NCBI GenBank assembly: GCA_002427735.1
Contig: DIYP01000005.1
Coordinates: 237,440 to 301,439 of the forward strand
DNA: 64,000 nt
Direction: 5' to 3'
Source: Flavobacteriales bacterium UBA6051
Lineage (GTDB): Bacteria > Bacteroidota > Bacteroidia > Flavobacteriales_D > Crocinitomicaceae
Every line of letters begins with the position of its first letter. The first letter of the stretch is position 1. Below the pieces are notes generated by a model. It worked only from the letters and a program-made list of their open reading frames with translations, did no database searches and was not told the origin of the DNA. This document shows positions 7,761-16,696 of this stretch, in pieces. Position numbers and translations under genes: made by a program.

Positions 7761-10535
7761 TTAAACAACGATGTTGACAATTCTACCAGGGACCACAATT
7801 ACTTTTTTCGGTGCGCTTCCATCCAGCCACTTTTGAGAAATCTCATGCGCTAAAACCTCTTGCTCAATTTCCTCTTTTGATAGGTTCGTTGGCAACTCAA
7901 TTTTGAAACGCATTTTTCCATTAAACGAAACCGGGTAGGCATGATTTGCCTCTACCAAATGATCAGCATTGAATTCAGGAAACTTCGCATAACTCACTGT
8001 TCCGGCCTCGTTACCCAATTTCACCCACAACTCTTCAGCAATGTGAGGCGCGTAAGGTGAAAGAAGTACAACTAATTGCTCAAGAACAGCTTTGTTATTG
8101 CATTTTTGATCGCTCAACTCATTGACACAAATCATAAAGTTGGAAACACCCGTATTAAATGAGAAGCGTTCAAGATCATCTCCCACTTTCTTAATAGTCT
8201 TGTGCAATGTTTTTAGCGCATCTTTCGATGGCTCCCCTTCATTTAACGACACATTGTTATCCTGATCGTGGAACAAACGCCATAGTTTGCGCAAAAAGTT
8301 ATTGACTCCGTTAATACCCTTCGTATCCCACGGTTTACTCTGCTCCAAAGGCCCGAGGAACATTTCGTACATGCGCAGTGTATCGGCACCGAATTTTTCT
8401 ACCAATTCATCGGGTGTTTGAACATTGTACTTGGACTTAGACATTTTTTCAACTTCGTGCCCACAAACGTACGTACCGTCATCTTCCAAGATAAACTCTG
8501 CATCAGCAAACTCAGGTCGCCATATTTTAAACGCTTCGATATCGAGATGATCATTATCAACCATAGAAATATCAGCGTGAATTGGTGTTACTTCGTAATC
8601 CGCTTTTTTAGAATTGGTAACGAACCGATTGGAATCTTTAATTCGGTATACAAAACTACTTCTTCCCAAAATCATCCCCTGGTTGATCATCTTTTGAAAA
8701 GGTTCATCAAACGGGATGTAACCCATGTCATACAAGAACTTCGTCCAGAAACGCGCATACAATAAGTGACCGGTAGCATGCTCCGACCCACCTATATACA
8801 AGTCAACATTTTTCCAATAATCGACCTTCTCTCTTGCAACGAACTCATTCTCATTATTCGGATCCATATAACGCAAGAAATACCAGGAACTCCCTGCCCA
8901 TCCAGGCATGGTATTGTATTCCATTCTATCACCTTCGAAATGATTCCATGCTTCTTTTGAAGCCCTCGCCAATGGTGGCTCTCCATCTTCAGTAGGCAAA
9001 TACTTATCTACTTCTGGAAGTGTTACCGGCAAATGCTCATCTCCAACAGCATAAGGCGTCTCTTCATTATAATAAATTGGAAATGGTTCGCCCCAGTATC
9101 GCTGTCTCGAGAAGACTGCATCTCGCAATCTGTATTGTGTCTTGCCTTTCCCAAAACCACGTTTTTCGATCTCAAAAATCGCTGTTTTAATCGCTTTTTT
9201 GGCCGGAAGGTCATTCAAGAAATCTGAATTCGCAATGACCGCATCTTTTTCAGCGTAAGCTGCCTCAGATATGTCCTGATCTTTGAAAATATTTTTGATT
9301 TCAATGCCGAAATGCTTGGCGAAATCCCAATCGCGTTGGTCTCCACATGGGACAGCCATTACAGCTCCTGTGCCATAAGATGCTAGGACATAGTCACCAA
9401 TCCAAATTTGAACTTTATCCCCGGAAAATGGGTGCACTGCGTAGGCTCCGGTAAATTGCCCGGTAATATTCTTTACATCAGCTTGACGATCACGTTCAGA
9501 TTTAAGTGATGCTTCTTTCTTATAGCCTTCAACAGCCTCTGCATATTCATTAGTAGTAATCTCATCCACATAAGGATGTTCAGGAGCGAGCACCATGAAT
9601 GAAACACCAAAAATGGTATCAGGACGAGTCGTAAAAACTTCGATCACCTTATCAGAATCAGCGATTGCAAAATTAACAGATGCACCTTGTGATTTTCCAA
9701 TCCAATTACGCTGTTGATCTTTAATTGAATCTGTCCAATCGATCGTATCTAAACCTGTCAACAAGCGTTCAGCATAAGCCTTAATTCGCATTGACCACTG
9801 GCGCATTAATTTTTGCTCTACCGGATGACCTCCGCGCTCAGAAACTCCATTGACAACCTCATCATTCGCCAATACAGTTCCAAGTGCTGGACACCAGTTC
9901 ACCCATGAATCTGCCAGATAGGTTAAACGATACGCTTGAAGAATCTTTTGTTGCTCAACTTCAGTAAACGCATTCCAGTCTTCTGCACTAAAAACATCTT
10001 CATAATCCGTTACGGCATCTACTTGAGTGTTACCACTAGAGGCGAACTCTTGAGAGAGTGTATCAATAGAAACAGCTTTGTCCAATTTAACATCATAATA
10101 AGCGTTGTAGAGTTGCTTAAAAATCCATTGTGTCCACTTGTAATATTCTGGTGAAGAAGTGCGTACTTCCCGATCCCAATCGAATGAAAATCCGATTTTA
10201 TCCAGTTGGTCTCGGTACCGTGCAATGTTTTCTTTAGTTGTTTTCTCAGGGTGTTGTCCAGTCTGTATAGCATATTGCTCAGCGGGAAGTCCAAATGAAT
10301 CGTATCCCATTGGATGCAAAACGTTATACCCTTGCAAGCGCTTATAACGAGCATAAATATCAGAAGCAATATAGCCTAACGGATGACCTACGTGCAAACC
10401 TGCACCTGAAGGATATGGGAACATATCCAACACATAATACTTTGGTTTTTCGCTTAAATCAATTGCCTTAAACGTCTTGTTTTCGGCCCAAAAAGCCCTC
10501 CATTTAGCCTCAATCTCTGGGAAGTTATACTCCAT
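7761..10535 (-). CDS. leuS: Leucyl-tRNA synthetase
   Basis: The 924-residue protein has the normal length for bacterial LeuRS. It shows the HIGH-type motif as HVGH at residues 48-51, within PYPSGAGLHVGHPLGY, and KMSKS at 697-701. The inserted editing domain contains TTRPDTIFG and GTGAVMAVP, and SxWYFLRY precedes the C-terminal catalytic half. It attaches leucine to tRNA-Leu in the cytoplasm; a tRNA-Leu gene lies at 45984. A TAnnTTTG promoter box (10568-10561) sits 25 bp upstream of the ATG. The gene appears to be a single transcription unit between the membrane protein and the divergent kinase gene. Confidence 0.98.
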   Translation of the reverse strand: MEYNFPEIEAKWRAFWAENKTFKAIDLSEKPKYYVLDMFPYPSGAGLHVGHPLGYIASDIYARYKRLQGYNVLHPMGYDSFGLPAEQYAIQTGQHPEKTTKENIARYRDQLDKIGFSFDWDREVRTSSPEYYKWTQWIFKQLYNAYYDVKLDKAVSIDTLSQEFASSGNTQVDAVTDYEDVFSAEDWNAFTEVEQQKILQAYRLTYLADSWVNWCPALGTVLANDEVVNGVSERGGHPVEQKLMRQWSMRIKAYAERLLTGLDTIDWTDSIKDQQRNWIGKSQGASVNFAIADSDKVIEVFTTRPDTIFGVSFMVLAPEHPYVDEITTNEYAEAVEGYKKEASLKSERDRQADVKNITGQFTGAYAVHPFSGDKVQIWIGDYVLASYGTGAVMAVPCGDQRDWDFAKHFGIEIKNIFKDQDISEAAYAEKDAVIANSDFLNDLPAKKAIKTAIFEIEKRGFGKGKTQYRLRDAVFSRQRYWGEPFPIYYNEETPYAVGDEHLPVTLPEVDKYLPTEDGEPPLARASKEAWNHFEGDRMEYNTMPGWAGSSWYFLRYMDPNNENEFVAREKVDYWKNVDLYIGGSEHATGHLLYARFWTKFLYDMGYIPFDEPFQKMINQGMILGRSSFVYRIKDSNRFVTNSKKADYEVTPIHADISMVDNDHLDIEAFKIWRPEFADAEFILEDDGTYVCGHEVEKMSKSKYNVQTPDELVEKFGADTLRMYEMFLGPLEQSKPWDTKGINGVNNFLRKLWRLFHDQDNNVSLNEGEPSKDALKTLHKTIKKVGDDLERFSFNTGVSNFMICVNELSDQKCNNKAVLEQLVVLLSPYAPHIAEELWVKLGNEAGTVSYAKFPEFNADHLVEANHAYPVSFNGKMRFKIELPTNLSKEEIEQEVLAHEISQKWLDGSAPKKVIVVPGRIVNIVV

Positions 10536-10560
10536 TTTTTACATGTCTGAATTGAAGCGG

Positions 10561-10568
10561 CAAAGATA
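10561..10568 (-). promoter_or_regulatory. Bacteroidota -7 box (TATCTTTG) for leuS
   Basis: On the minus strand the bases read TATCTTTG, a full match to TAnnTTTG, 25 bp before the leuS ATG. The -33 element is not clear. Confidence 0.6.
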
Positions 10569-10669
10569 GACAAATTTGAGACAACAAGGGACATTGAAGC
10601 AGCACCAGTACCTTTCCGAAAATGAAAATAATATGCACGTGAACTGAAAATGCTATTTTTACTTATAGA

Positions 10670-12895
10670 ATGTTCAGAGCTTTCCTTATTTCTGTCTTCA
10701 AAATTGCGGTTGTACTATTATTGATACCGCTGCATTCCAATGCGCAACAATCACGCGAAAATCAACTGATAAAATCTTATGATGCTGAAGCGAATCCGAA
10801 AAAGAAGTTCAGTAGACTCATGGCACTCGGTGAATTTTACAAAGTGCATAATATCCGAAAGGCAGATTCGATCAGACATATCATCTTGTCAAAAAGTCGA
10901 TCTTTTGAAGACTCATTGCGCTTTGACGCTCTTTTTTTTAATGCCGAGATTGCTGAACTGACGGGAGATCAAGATGAATATTTCAGAACCATCCTCGGCT
11001 GTCAGCCATTCCTAAGCAAACTTAATTCAGATCAAATACGCTCTAAACTTTTCCGGCATTTAGGCTATTACCACAATAGCATGCAAGAATATGAAACGGC
11101 AGATTTCTATTATAATCAGACGATTAAGCTTGCCTTGAAAAACAAAGATCACCTTATGCTTTCTGAAGCGTATTCTCATTTGGCATTGAATTTCATGTCC
11201 ATGAACAATAAGGACTCTTCTTTGTACTATGGAAATAAGTCCATTACGGCTGCTCGAAAAACGAAGGACAAAGCAGCGCTATCACTTTCCTTTAATGCCC
11301 AGGCAAGGATCTACGATTTCTTCGGCCAAGTTGAATTGAGTGTAGCTAAGAACCTGATTGCACGAAAACTGGCTGAAGAGGCTCAAAATATTTGGCTACT
11401 CGCGAAGTATACGCGAGAAATAGGTCAAGACCAGATGCTGATTCTCAACCTGAAAGATGCTGAATATTATTTTCGCAGGTCGTTGGGTTATGCCCAGCAA
11501 ATTCAAGATGAACGTCAGATGGGGCTGGCACTGACAAACCTTGCATCTCTACAATTGGACCGACGCAATTTTGATGCTGCCATTGAAAATGCGAACCGAT
11601 CGATTAGCTACTTATCGCGTCTAAATGATTTCAATGGACTCGGAGAAACACACAACATTCTCGGAATGGTATACAAGGAGCAAAAAAACTACAACCTTGC
11701 CTCCAGTAATTTCAATCAGGCCCTCGTATACTATGAATCTACAAGTAACAAAGAGAAGATCGCCGGCGTTTATCATAATGTAGGTACCGTTTTCAAAGAA
11801 CAGGGCAAATACTCCAATGCCCTAAATTACCTCAACCGTTCAATTGAGATTCGTGAACAATACGGTGCAAAAAATCAGATTTACCATACATATAGAACTA
11901 TTGCCGACCTGTATAAGGATATCAACGATGTAGATAAAGCGTTGAAGTACATGGAACTGTACCTGAACTATCTGGATAGCAATGCGACTCTTCAGGCCGC
12001 TACAAAAATTGCGGAGTTGAGTGAATCATACAGATCAGAGCAGCGTGAACGCCTCATTAATTCTCAGGCAGATTCAATTGAAAGGCAACGTCAGGAGCGT
12101 GCTTTGACCTCCACCAAACTGGAAAATAGTCAACTGAGAAACAACTTCCAGATGTATATCATCATTGCCTTTATCATCATCATTGTATTAGCCGGTATCA
12201 TCATTTTCTATCGTTGGAACCAGACAAAAATCAAACAACAGCAGAAAGAGGCCGAAATGTCTCAAACACTGCTTCGAACACAAATGAATCCTCATTTTGT
12301 CTTCAATGCAATGTCAGTAATACAAAGCTATATATTTGAAAACGATACGGTTAACTCTTCAAAGTTTCTGGTAAACTTCTCACGACTCATGCGATTGATT
12401 CTTGAGAATAGCCCGAAAGGACATATTCCAATAGCAACGGAAATGGAGATTCTCCAAAAATATCTCGAAATGCAAAAGCTGCGTTTTCAGGATCGTTTTG
12501 ATTTTGAAATTCATGCGGACGACATATTATTTGAAGAGGCAGCTATTATTCCACCGATGATTACCCAACCATTTATTGAAAATGCCATTGAACACGGTCA
12601 GCTTCATACAATCGATGGTGGATTTATTCATGTTTCTTTTGCAAAGGAAAAGGAGATGTTGATTATTTCAATTGTAGATAATGGTATTGGGCGAAAAGGG
12701 TCTAAAGCCAACAAAAAGAGCTCAGCGCACAAGAGTATGGCAATGGACATTACAAGCCAACGTATTGATAGCCTTAATAAGAAATACAAAACGGATGGTT
12801 CCCTGCTGGTTGAAGATTATAATAAGGAGTTGGAAACCGGAACAAAAGTGTTAATTTCGTTACCATACGCTGTGGAATCAAACCCTGTAAACTAG
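10670..12895 (+). CDS. TPR-domain sensor histidine kinase, LytS/YehU type
   Basis: The protein has 741 residues. It starts with a signal/anchor segment (1-26). An extracytoplasmic TPR array follows over about 60-440, with units such as GLGETHNILGMVYKEQKNYN and AGVYHNVGTVFKEQGKYS. Next come a coiled coil and one membrane helix at about 496-515. The cytoplasmic part is a His_kinase (LytS) domain with the phospho-acceptor at His542 in QMNPHFVFNAM, followed by an ATPase part with PFIENAIEHG and DNGIGRKGS. Its partner is the LytTR regulator that starts 4 bp downstream. TPR-linked kinases of this type are common in Bacteroidota; the signal sensed here is unknown. Confidence 0.92.
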   Translation: MFRAFLISVFKIAVVLLLIPLHSNAQQSRENQLIKSYDAEANPKKKFSRLMALGEFYKVHNIRKADSIRHIILSKSRSFEDSLRFDALFFNAEIAELTGDQDEYFRTILGCQPFLSKLNSDQIRSKLFRHLGYYHNSMQEYETADFYYNQTIKLALKNKDHLMLSEAYSHLALNFMSMNNKDSSLYYGNKSITAARKTKDKAALSLSFNAQARIYDFFGQVELSVAKNLIARKLAEEAQNIWLLAKYTREIGQDQMLILNLKDAEYYFRRSLGYAQQIQDERQMGLALTNLASLQLDRRNFDAAIENANRSISYLSRLNDFNGLGETHNILGMVYKEQKNYNLASSNFNQALVYYESTSNKEKIAGVYHNVGTVFKEQGKYSNALNYLNRSIEIREQYGAKNQIYHTYRTIADLYKDINDVDKALKYMELYLNYLDSNATLQAATKIAELSESYRSEQRERLINSQADSIERQRQERALTSTKLENSQLRNNFQMYIIIAFIIIIVLAGIIIFYRWNQTKIKQQQKEAEMSQTLLRTQMNPHFVFNAMSVIQSYIFENDTVNSSKFLVNFSRLMRLILENSPKGHIPIATEMEILQKYLEMQKLRFQDRFDFEIHADDILFEEAAIIPPMITQPFIENAIEHGQLHTIDGGFIHVSFAKEKEMLIISIVDNGIGRKGSKANKKSSAHKSMAMDITSQRIDSLNKKYKTDGSLLVEDYNKELETGTKVLISLPYAVESNPVN

Positions 12896-12899
12896 ACAC

Positions 12900-13643
12900 A
12901 TGAAGAAAGTACTGATTATTGACGATGAAAACAGAACGCGTGAATTGATTGCACGTATGATCGATTCTTTTGGTTTCGATATTCAAACTATTCCCGAAGG
13001 AGAAAATGTTCAGTCAGGTATTGCAGCCATTGAAAAACACGATCCGGATATTGTTTTCCTAGATATTCAAATGCCTGATGGAACTGGGTTTGACGTTATT
13101 CGTTCGATAGAAGAAAAAAACTTTGAAGTCATTTTCATTACAGCCCATGAAGAGTTTGCCATTAAGGCGATCAAATTCAGTGCTCTGGATTACTTATTAA
13201 AACCGGTAGACACATCAGAACTGAAAGCTGCTATTGAGAAAGCGCTTGCTACTCTTGAAGACCGAAAGGAGCATTCTCAATTTGATGCTCTCCAGAAAAA
13301 CATTCAACCCAATGAGAAGCGCAGATTAGTTCTAAAAACTCAGGAAAGTGTCCACGTAGTTGAATTGGATCAAATCATTCGTTGTGAAGCGGATCGTAAT
13401 TATACTTCTTTCTTTCTTTTGGAGAATAAAAAGATTTTGGTCTCTAAAACACTCAAGGAATATGAAACATTACTTGCTGGACATAACTTCTTGCGTGTAC
13501 AGCAATCTCACCTTGTTAACATTGATTACGTAGATCGTTACGACAAGAAAAATGGCGGAGCTGTGGTAATGAAAGATGGATCTGAAGTACCCTTGTCACC
13601 AGCGAAAAGAGACATATTCTTCAAGCGTTTGGAAAATCTGTAA
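12900..13643 (+). CDS. LytTR-family response regulator
   Basis: The protein has 247 residues. The receiver domain (1-120) has the acidic pair Asp8-Asp9, phospho-acceptor Asp55 in IVFLDIQMPDG, Thr in FITAHEE and Lys in LLKPVD. A LytTR DNA-binding domain fills about 145-245 (IIRCEADRNYTSFFL, FLRVQQSHLVNIDYV). It starts 4 bp after the TPR kinase and is its evident partner. Its targets are unknown; the LytTR-type direct repeat found at 47762-47791 belongs more naturally to the second LytTR regulator, but cross-recognition is possible. Confidence 0.95.
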   Translation: MKKVLIIDDENRTRELIARMIDSFGFDIQTIPEGENVQSGIAAIEKHDPDIVFLDIQMPDGTGFDVIRSIEEKNFEVIFITAHEEFAIKAIKFSALDYLLKPVDTSELKAAIEKALATLEDRKEHSQFDALQKNIQPNEKRRLVLKTQESVHVVELDQIIRCEADRNYTSFFLLENKKILVSKTLKEYETLLAGHNFLRVQQSHLVNIDYVDRYDKKNGGAVVMKDGSEVPLSPAKRDIFFKRLENL

Positions 13644-13740
13644 ATCGAAAAATAAATGAAAAAGGGGTAATATTCGACAAAAATCCCTGAATATTCATTT
13701 GCCCCATTCCGTTCGAAATTAAGTTCTTATACTTGAATTA

Positions 13741-13923
13741 AGAAATAAGGAGAAATATCAGGAAGTTTTCTTTTTGTTTTGCTTTGACATAATGAGAACA
13801 CACTGCTTGGAGAGGCAGTTTCATTTTCTAGTTTGATTAAAGAGTATAACAGTTCTTAAGTTCTCATGTTTAAGCCGTGCTTAGCACAAGACTTAAAGAA
13901 AATTCCTGATTTTTTTATTTTTT
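13741..13923 (+). ncRNA. ssrS: Candidate 6S RNA (6S-Flavo-like)
   Basis: Bases 13757-13773 and 13895-13910 pair over 16 bp with one bulged G, enclosing 121 nt. The closing stem is followed at once by a T-rich run (13910-13923). Inside, ATGAGAAC (13792-13799) pairs with GTTCTCAT (13860-13867), and a small hairpin GTGC-TTA-GCAC lies at 13877-13887 on the 3' side of the central bubble. A second small hairpin, ACTGC/GCAGT, lies at 13802-13819. A closing stem, an open bubble with a 3'-side hairpin and a terminal arm form the 6S layout, and a Bacteroidota 6S family (6S-Flavo) is known. The 5' end is a guess from TATACTTG at 13728-13735, one base off a -7 box. Confidence 0.5.
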
Positions 13924-13994
13924 ATGAGGTTTAATTCTTCGAAAAGAAGAGTTTGTTGTTACAACTACTACAAAAAATTAACTTACTACTACCG

Positions 13995-14027
13995 AAAAAG
14001 GAGTTGAATCACGTTCAACTCCTTTTT
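13995..14027. terminator. Bidirectional terminator between 6S candidate and cyclase gene
   Basis: A 14-bp perfect stem (13995-14008 with 14014-14027) encloses a 5-base loop. It has A-runs on its 5' side and T-runs on its 3' side, so it can stop transcripts from either direction, including the minus-strand cyclase gene that ends at 14032. Confidence 0.85.
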
Positions 14028-14031
14028 TTAT

Positions 14032-14784
14032 TCAAACATCTTCGATCTTGTAAAGAACAGGCCTGCTAGGAGTTGCATCATTTTCAAATGGAGCTAACTG
14101 AAAGTTGATAATATAGTCGCCATCAACAATACTGTCATCCGCAAAGATCATTTCCGTAATAGTTCGCTCAAAGTTTGGATTCTCAGGAACCTCCCAAAAC
14201 GCGTGATGAAATGCTAAAGCACCCTCATCATTCTCACGATCCACTGAAGGTAAATCAATCAACAAGTGCTTTACACCTGCATTTAACATCGAGCTGGCGC
14301 AAGCAACGTCAAAATATGCCGGATTACTCGATGAATAATTCATAGTACGTTTGGCAGAGCTATTTGGAAGTGTTCTAACAATCAATACCGGCGAACATTC
14401 TTTATTTAGACCCAATTGTTCGGGTAATACAACACGATCTTGCCTGCCATCCTGATGCTCACGAATACTTGGTTCTATCGAAACAAGCGTAGCACGATAA
14501 AAATACTGTTTCATTAGTTTATTGACCGAATGAACCTCATTTGTTATATGCCCGAGGCATTCAGTATGTGTTCCGTGGCCGTGAGGGTTAAAAAAAATAT
14601 TTCTAAAGTTTACACTTCCACCTTCCTGAACCGACCCTGTATAATGCTCTGTCCTAACCGGTTCAAATACAGGCGGATCTACGTACCATGCTCTTGGATT
14701 ATCACTATCACTCGAAAGTGGTAATGAAATATCCAATGGCTTACTTGTATCTATATACTGATTTGAGTTGAGAAAAAGCTTCAT
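14032..14784 (-). CDS. Cyclase-family (kynurenine-formamidase-like) metal hydrolase
   Basis: The protein has 250 residues with the cyclase-family signature HGHGTHTECLGH (residues 68-79), close to the HGTHxDxPxH metal site of kynurenine formamidase and related enzymes, but with Glu where Asp is usual. LLIDLPSVD and a second His-Glu region (HHAFWE) also fit the family. There is no signal peptide, so it should be cytoplasmic. No tryptophan-degradation genes are nearby, so the substrate cannot be assigned. Confidence 0.75.
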   Translation of the reverse strand: MKLFLNSNQYIDTSKPLDISLPLSSDSDNPRAWYVDPPVFEPVRTEHYTGSVQEGGSVNFRNIFFNPHGHGTHTECLGHITNEVHSVNKLMKQYFYRATLVSIEPSIREHQDGRQDRVVLPEQLGLNKECSPVLIVRTLPNSSAKRTMNYSSSNPAYFDVACASSMLNAGVKHLLIDLPSVDRENDEGALAFHHAFWEVPENPNFERTITEMIFADDSIVDGDYIINFQLAPFENDATPSRPVLYKIEDV

Positions 14785-14908
14785 GGTTTGAAGATACTCA
14801 AATAAAGCTTGCGGTGAATAAGCTCACTTTATCCCCTAAATGAATGGGGCTTTTGAAAATGTGTAATATTTTCTTTCTAATTAATTACCATGGTATATAT
14901 ATTTATGA

Positions 14909-14916
14909 TATATTTG
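14909..14916 (+). promoter_or_regulatory. -7 box (TATATTTG) for the YceI-like gene
   Basis: Full match to TAnnTTTG, 20 bp before the ATG at 14936, which gives a short leader. Confidence 0.65.
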
Positions 14917-14935
14917 TCACAAACTAATTTATATC

Positions 14936-15565
14936 ATGAAGAAAATAGCAACACTAATGATAGCATCTGTAGCGCTTGTAGCTGCATCATGTTCATCAGC
15001 AGAAGAAGAAGTGTCTGAAGACACAAACCAAGAAGTAGAAGCGGTAACGTATAATCTAGACGGCGGAGCTTCATCATTGGCATGGGCAGCGAATATGGGA
15101 CCAGATTATGGTCACGAAGGAACTGTTGGTATCACTGAAGGGACATTGACTGTTAAAGGAGATGATGTTTCAGGAAACTTCACTATCGACATGTCGACAA
15201 TCAAGAGTACGGACCTTGATGAGCCAAAAGCCACTTACCTATCCGCACACTTGCAGGGAACAGCGCCAGACGAAGATCATCCGGTTGATATGTTCTTTAA
15301 TGTACCTATGTACCCAACAGTAGGCGTTACTGTTGACGGTTATTCAGATGGTAAATTGATGTTGACACTTGACATCGTTGGTAAAGAATTGAAGCAAGAT
15401 GTAGCAGCTGAAATGACAAGTGATGAAAACGGAGCTTCAATTAAAGGAGACTTCTCTCTTGATCTTACTTCTCTTGGAATCCCTGGTCTTCAACCGAATC
15501 CAGAAGATGGTTCTCAGATCAACCCAGTAATTGACTTTACGTTAGACGCAGTTCTTACAAAGTAA
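14936..15565 (+). CDS. YceI-like lipoprotein
   Basis: The protein has 209 residues. The lipobox VAASC puts the lipidated Cys at residue 19, followed by an acidic linker. The rest fits the YceI lipocalin-like fold: an early SSLAWAANMG strand, EGTLTVKGDDVSGNFTIDMSTI, a charged loop with HPVDMFF, and a final FSLDLTSLGI strand. YceI proteins bind polyisoprenoid or other amphiphilic ligands in the periplasm or at the outer membrane; the ligand here is unknown. It has its own promoter box and a strong terminator, so it is monocistronic. Confidence 0.8.
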   Translation: MKKIATLMIASVALVAASCSSAEEEVSEDTNQEVEAVTYNLDGGASSLAWAANMGPDYGHEGTVGITEGTLTVKGDDVSGNFTIDMSTIKSTDLDEPKATYLSAHLQGTAPDEDHPVDMFFNVPMYPTVGVTVDGYSDGKLMLTLDIVGKELKQDVAAEMTSDENGASIKGDFSLDLTSLGIPGLQPNPEDGSQINPVIDFTLDAVLTK

Positions 15566-15585
15566 ACTTGCAACATATATGAAGG

Positions 15586-15616
15586 AAAGGGAATCGAAAG
15601 GTTCCCTTTTTTGTTT
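15586..15616 (+). terminator. Terminator after the YceI-like gene
   Basis: AAAGGGAA (15586-15593) pairs with TTCCCTTT (15602-15609) around an 8-base loop, followed by a T-run. It lies before the chosen start of the HAD gene. Confidence 0.85.
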
Positions 15617-15626
15617 TCTTTATAGT

Positions 15627-16247
15627 ATGATTGACTCAAACATAGATGCTATTATTTTTGACTTCGGTGGTGTTCTTATCAATATTGATTACGGTGCTAC
15701 AATAACAGCTTTTAAGAATCTTGGGATTAAAGACTTCGATCAGATGTACTCTCAAGCAGCACAATCAAACCTATTTGATGAACTGGAAATCGGTCAAATA
15801 TCACCTCAGCGTTTTATTAATGGTATTCTTGAGTATTTACCAAAGGGGACTTCTCCAAACCAAGTTGTTCATGCCTGGAATGCAATGTTGCTGGATGTCC
15901 CTGAGGAACGAATTAAACTTCTACTACGACTCAAACAAGAAGGATATAAAATTTACTTACTCAGTAATACGAATGAGATTCATATCGATGTTGCCTATCG
16001 CCACTGGGAACGGACAAATCAAATTTCACCAGATGATCTATTTGACCATGTTTATCTTTCGCATGAAATGGGAATGCGCAAGCCTTCAACGGAAATTTTT
16101 CATCGCGTATGTAAAGAACAGGATTTAACCCCATCAAATACACTATTCATAGATGATTCAATACAACATATTGAAGGCGCCAAGAAATGTGGTCTAAAGA
16201 CGATTCATCTTACGCAAAAAATGAAACTTCAAGACTGCTTTTCCTGA
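15627..16247 (+). CDS. HAD-family phosphatase, YihX-like
   Basis: The protein has 206 residues from the ATG at 15627. The upstream in-frame ATG at 15579 was rejected because it would put the preceding terminator inside the coding region. HAD motif I is FDFGGVL with nucleophile Asp12; Gly14 replaces the usual second Asp, as in YihX and epoxide-hydrolase N-terminal domains. Motif II is LLSNTNE, motif III the Lys in MRKPSTEIF, and motif IV FIDDS. The substrate is probably a small sugar or nucleotide phosphate but is not determined. The 3' end overlaps the convergent epimerase gene by 19 bp. Confidence 0.85.
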   Translation: MIDSNIDAIIFDFGGVLINIDYGATITAFKNLGIKDFDQMYSQAAQSNLFDELEIGQISPQRFINGILEYLPKGTSPNQVVHAWNAMLLDVPEERIKLLLRLKQEGYKIYLLSNTNEIHIDVAYRHWERTNQISPDDLFDHVYLSHEMGMRKPSTEIFHRVCKEQDLTPSNTLFIDDSIQHIEGAKKCGLKTIHLTQKMKLQDCFS

Positions 16248-16636
16248 CAAAGTTCAACCAACATTCCTACTGTTGATTTGGGATGCAAAAAGGCGATTCG
16301 CTTATTATCTGCCCCATCTTTCGGTGATTGATGAATTAAATTGAATCCTTCTCCCCTCAATCGCTCTAATTCCTGATCGATATTATCTACTTCAAAAGCT
16401 ACGTGGTGAAACCCTGTCCTGTTTTTCTCAAGAAATTTCGCAATCGCAGAGTCTGGATTTGTGGCTTCCAGTAACTCAATTTTGGATTCCCCAACCTGAA
16501 GAAATGCAGTGCGTACGCCTTCGGACTCGACAACCTCCTGTTTATAGCAGTTTGTTCCCAATAGCGTCTCATAAATCTGAATAGAGTCCTGAATGTTCTC
16601 TACTGCAATCCCTAAATGTTCAATTCGTTTTATCAT
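16229..16636 (-). CDS. mce: Methylmalonyl-CoA epimerase
   Basis: The protein has 135 residues from the ATG at 16636; the longer frame to 16666 would run into a terminator hairpin. It is a VOC-fold enzyme with IEHLGIAVENI (His7), TGFHHVAFEVDN (His78) and VELCQ (Glu128), positions that fit metal ligands of the family. It converts (S)- to (R)-methylmalonyl-CoA in propionate metabolism. The mutase genes are not in the window. Confidence 0.88.
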   Translation of the reverse strand: MIKRIEHLGIAVENIQDSIQIYETLLGTNCYKQEVVESEGVRTAFLQVGESKIELLEATNPDSAIAKFLEKNRTGFHHVAFEVDNIDQELERLRGEGFNLIHQSPKDGADNKRIAFLHPKSTVGMLVELCQEKQS

Positions 16637-16642
16637 GGCATA

Positions 16643-16673
16643 AAAAACCCTGACCGTACAGGACAAGTCAGGG
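16643..16673 (-). terminator. Terminator of the secreted-protein gene 16697-17494
   Basis: CCCTGAC (16648-16654) pairs with GTCAGGG (16667-16673). On the minus strand the stem is followed by a T-run (bases 16647-16642). It sits between the secreted-protein gene and mce and supports the shorter mce start. Confidence 0.8.
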
Positions 16674-16696
16674 TAGCATTTTTTATAGTGAACGAA

